A stretch of 6,128 nucleotides of DNA, from the NCBI GenBank assembly GCA_003561495.1, contig PWWM01000046.1:1-6128 (forward strand), written 5' to 3'. A program made the position numbers and the translations under genes. Origin of the DNA: Gammaproteobacteria bacterium (lineage in GTDB: Bacteria; Pseudomonadota; Gammaproteobacteria; Xanthomonadales; Wenzhouxiangellaceae). Below the pieces are notes generated by a model. That model saw nothing but the letters and a program-made list of their open reading frames with translations. It was not told where the DNA came from and did no database searches. Positions within the stretch are counted from its first letter, which is position 1. Each line of letters begins with the position of its first letter. Below, piece by piece: positions 5,505-6,128 of this stretch.

Positions 5505-5978
5505 ATGCTACCGAGTATCTGGACACTGATCGGACAGGCAGGAACCTTCCTGGTCTTCATCTGGGCGGTCATGAAATTCGTCTGGCCGCCCCTGGTTCAG
5601 GCCATGGAAGAACGACGCCAGAAGATTGCCGAAGGCCTGGCCCAGTCCGAAGAGGCCGAGCAGGCGCTTGAGCGTGCCACCTCCGAGGCCGAGGAGATCA
5701 TCCGCGAGGCCCGCAAGAAGGCCGGTGAGATCATCGAGCAGGCCAACCAGCGCGGCACTCAATTGGTCGAACAGGCCAAGCAGGATGCGTTGACCGAACG
5801 TGATCGTCAGGTGGCGGCTGCCGAGGCCGAGATTCGCCAGGCGACCAACCAGGCGCGTGAAGCACTGCGTGAGCGCCTGGCCGAGCTGGCTGTCAGTGGC
5901 GCCGGGCGGGTGATCGAGAAAGAAATCGATCCAGCCCGTCATCGCGACATGCTCGACAAACTGGCGGCGGAGCTCTAG
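5505..5978 (+). CDS. atpF: F1Fo ATP synthase subunit b (AtpF), peripheral stalk
   Basis: Subunit b dimerises to form the peripheral stalk that holds the alpha/beta hexamer and delta against the rotor. The 157-residue protein is almost the length of E. coli b (156) and aligns along its whole length. It has one N-terminal membrane helix (about 6-27) and the block MKFVWPPL (23-30). Arg37, matching E. coli Arg36, follows. A long, highly charged Ala/Glu/Gln-rich coiled coil (about 32-125) leads to a delta-binding C-terminal part (LAVSGAGRVIEKEID at 128-142, ending DKLAAEL). The ATG at 5505 has AAGG 7 nt upstream and matches the family N-terminus. It lies 51 nt after atpE, and atpH begins 3 nt after its stop. 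A single b-type gene is present here, as in most gammaproteobacteria; no b' gene is seen. Confidence 0.97.
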   Translation: MLPSIWTLIGQAGTFLVFIWAVMKFVWPPLVQAMEERRQKIAEGLAQSEEAEQALERATSEAEEIIREARKKAGEIIEQANQRGTQLVEQAKQDALTERDRQVAAAEAEIRQATNQAREALRERLAELAVSGAGRVIEKEIDPARHRDMLDKLAAEL

Positions 5979-5981
5979 GCC

Positions 5982-6128
5982 ATGCTGAATCGAACCACGC
6001 TGGCCCGGCCTTATGCCCGTGCGGTGTTCGAGGTGGCCCGTGATGCCGTTCAGTTGCCGGCCTGGAGCGAACGGCTTGAACTGGCTGCCGCGCTGGCAGC
6101 CAGTCCCGAGATTCGTCAGTTCACCGGC
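5982..6128 (+). CDS. atpH: F1Fo ATP synthase subunit delta (AtpH), partial, 5' end only
   Basis: The frame opens with ATG at 5982, 3 nt after the atpF stop, and is still open at the window edge after 49 codons. The visible residues include TLARPYARAVFEVARD (6-21), which matches the start of E. coli delta (TVARPYAKAAFDFA), followed by an Ala/Glu-rich helical stretch. Delta sits on top of F1 and joins it to subunit b. The full protein is usually about 175-180 residues, so roughly 130 codons lie beyond the window. A GGAG at 5969-5972 inside the end of atpF can serve as Shine-Dalgarno (9 nt spacing), and coupling to atpF translation is likely. Confidence 0.95.
   Translation, partial: MLNRTTLARPYARAVFEVARDAVQLPAWSERLELAAALAASPEIRQFTG

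Overview
The window reads as a conserved chromosomal block of a moderately GC-rich gammaproteobacterium. The order rsmG (gidB) - parA - parB - atpI - atpB - atpE - atpF - atpH is the arrangement known from the origin-proximal region of Pseudomonas-like gammaproteobacteria, and the ATP synthase proteins align residue by residue with my recollection of the E. coli ones. I cannot name a genus.

Layout. Positions 1-190 hold no gene I recognise. Positions 191-1228 on the minus strand encode a 345-residue membrane-anchored protein that looks like the DUF945/YdgA family. A 61-bp divergent gap (1229-1289) separates it from rsmG, the 16S rRNA G527 methyltransferase. rsmG, parA and parB form a tight unit: rsmG and parA overlap by 4 bp (ATGA) and parA and parB by 1 bp (TGATG). 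A 193-bp gap follows, holding a three-copy heptamer repeat, a weak promoter candidate and a good hairpin. Next is the F1Fo ATP synthase operon, with atpI, atpB (subunit a), atpE (subunit c), atpF (subunit b) and the first 49 codons of atpH (delta); the window ends inside atpH.

How the genes work together. RsmG modifies the ribosomal decoding region. ParA and ParB segregate the chromosome origin. The atp genes build the membrane rotor and stator of the ATP synthase: AtpI helps assemble the c-ring, a and c form the proton path, and b and delta form the peripheral stalk. All key residues I checked (Arg251 of a, Asp66 of c, the Walker motifs of ParA, the CTP-binding motifs of ParB, the SAM motif of RsmG) are present, so the genes look functional.

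I see no undescribed system, mobile element, CRISPR array or RNA gene. The points most worth a second look are a hydrophilic N-terminal extension of about 50 residues on subunit a, the inverted DUF945-like gene where mnmG often lies, the repeat and hairpin in the par-atp gap, and the U-rich leader and strong Shine-Dalgarno site before a GTG-started atpE.
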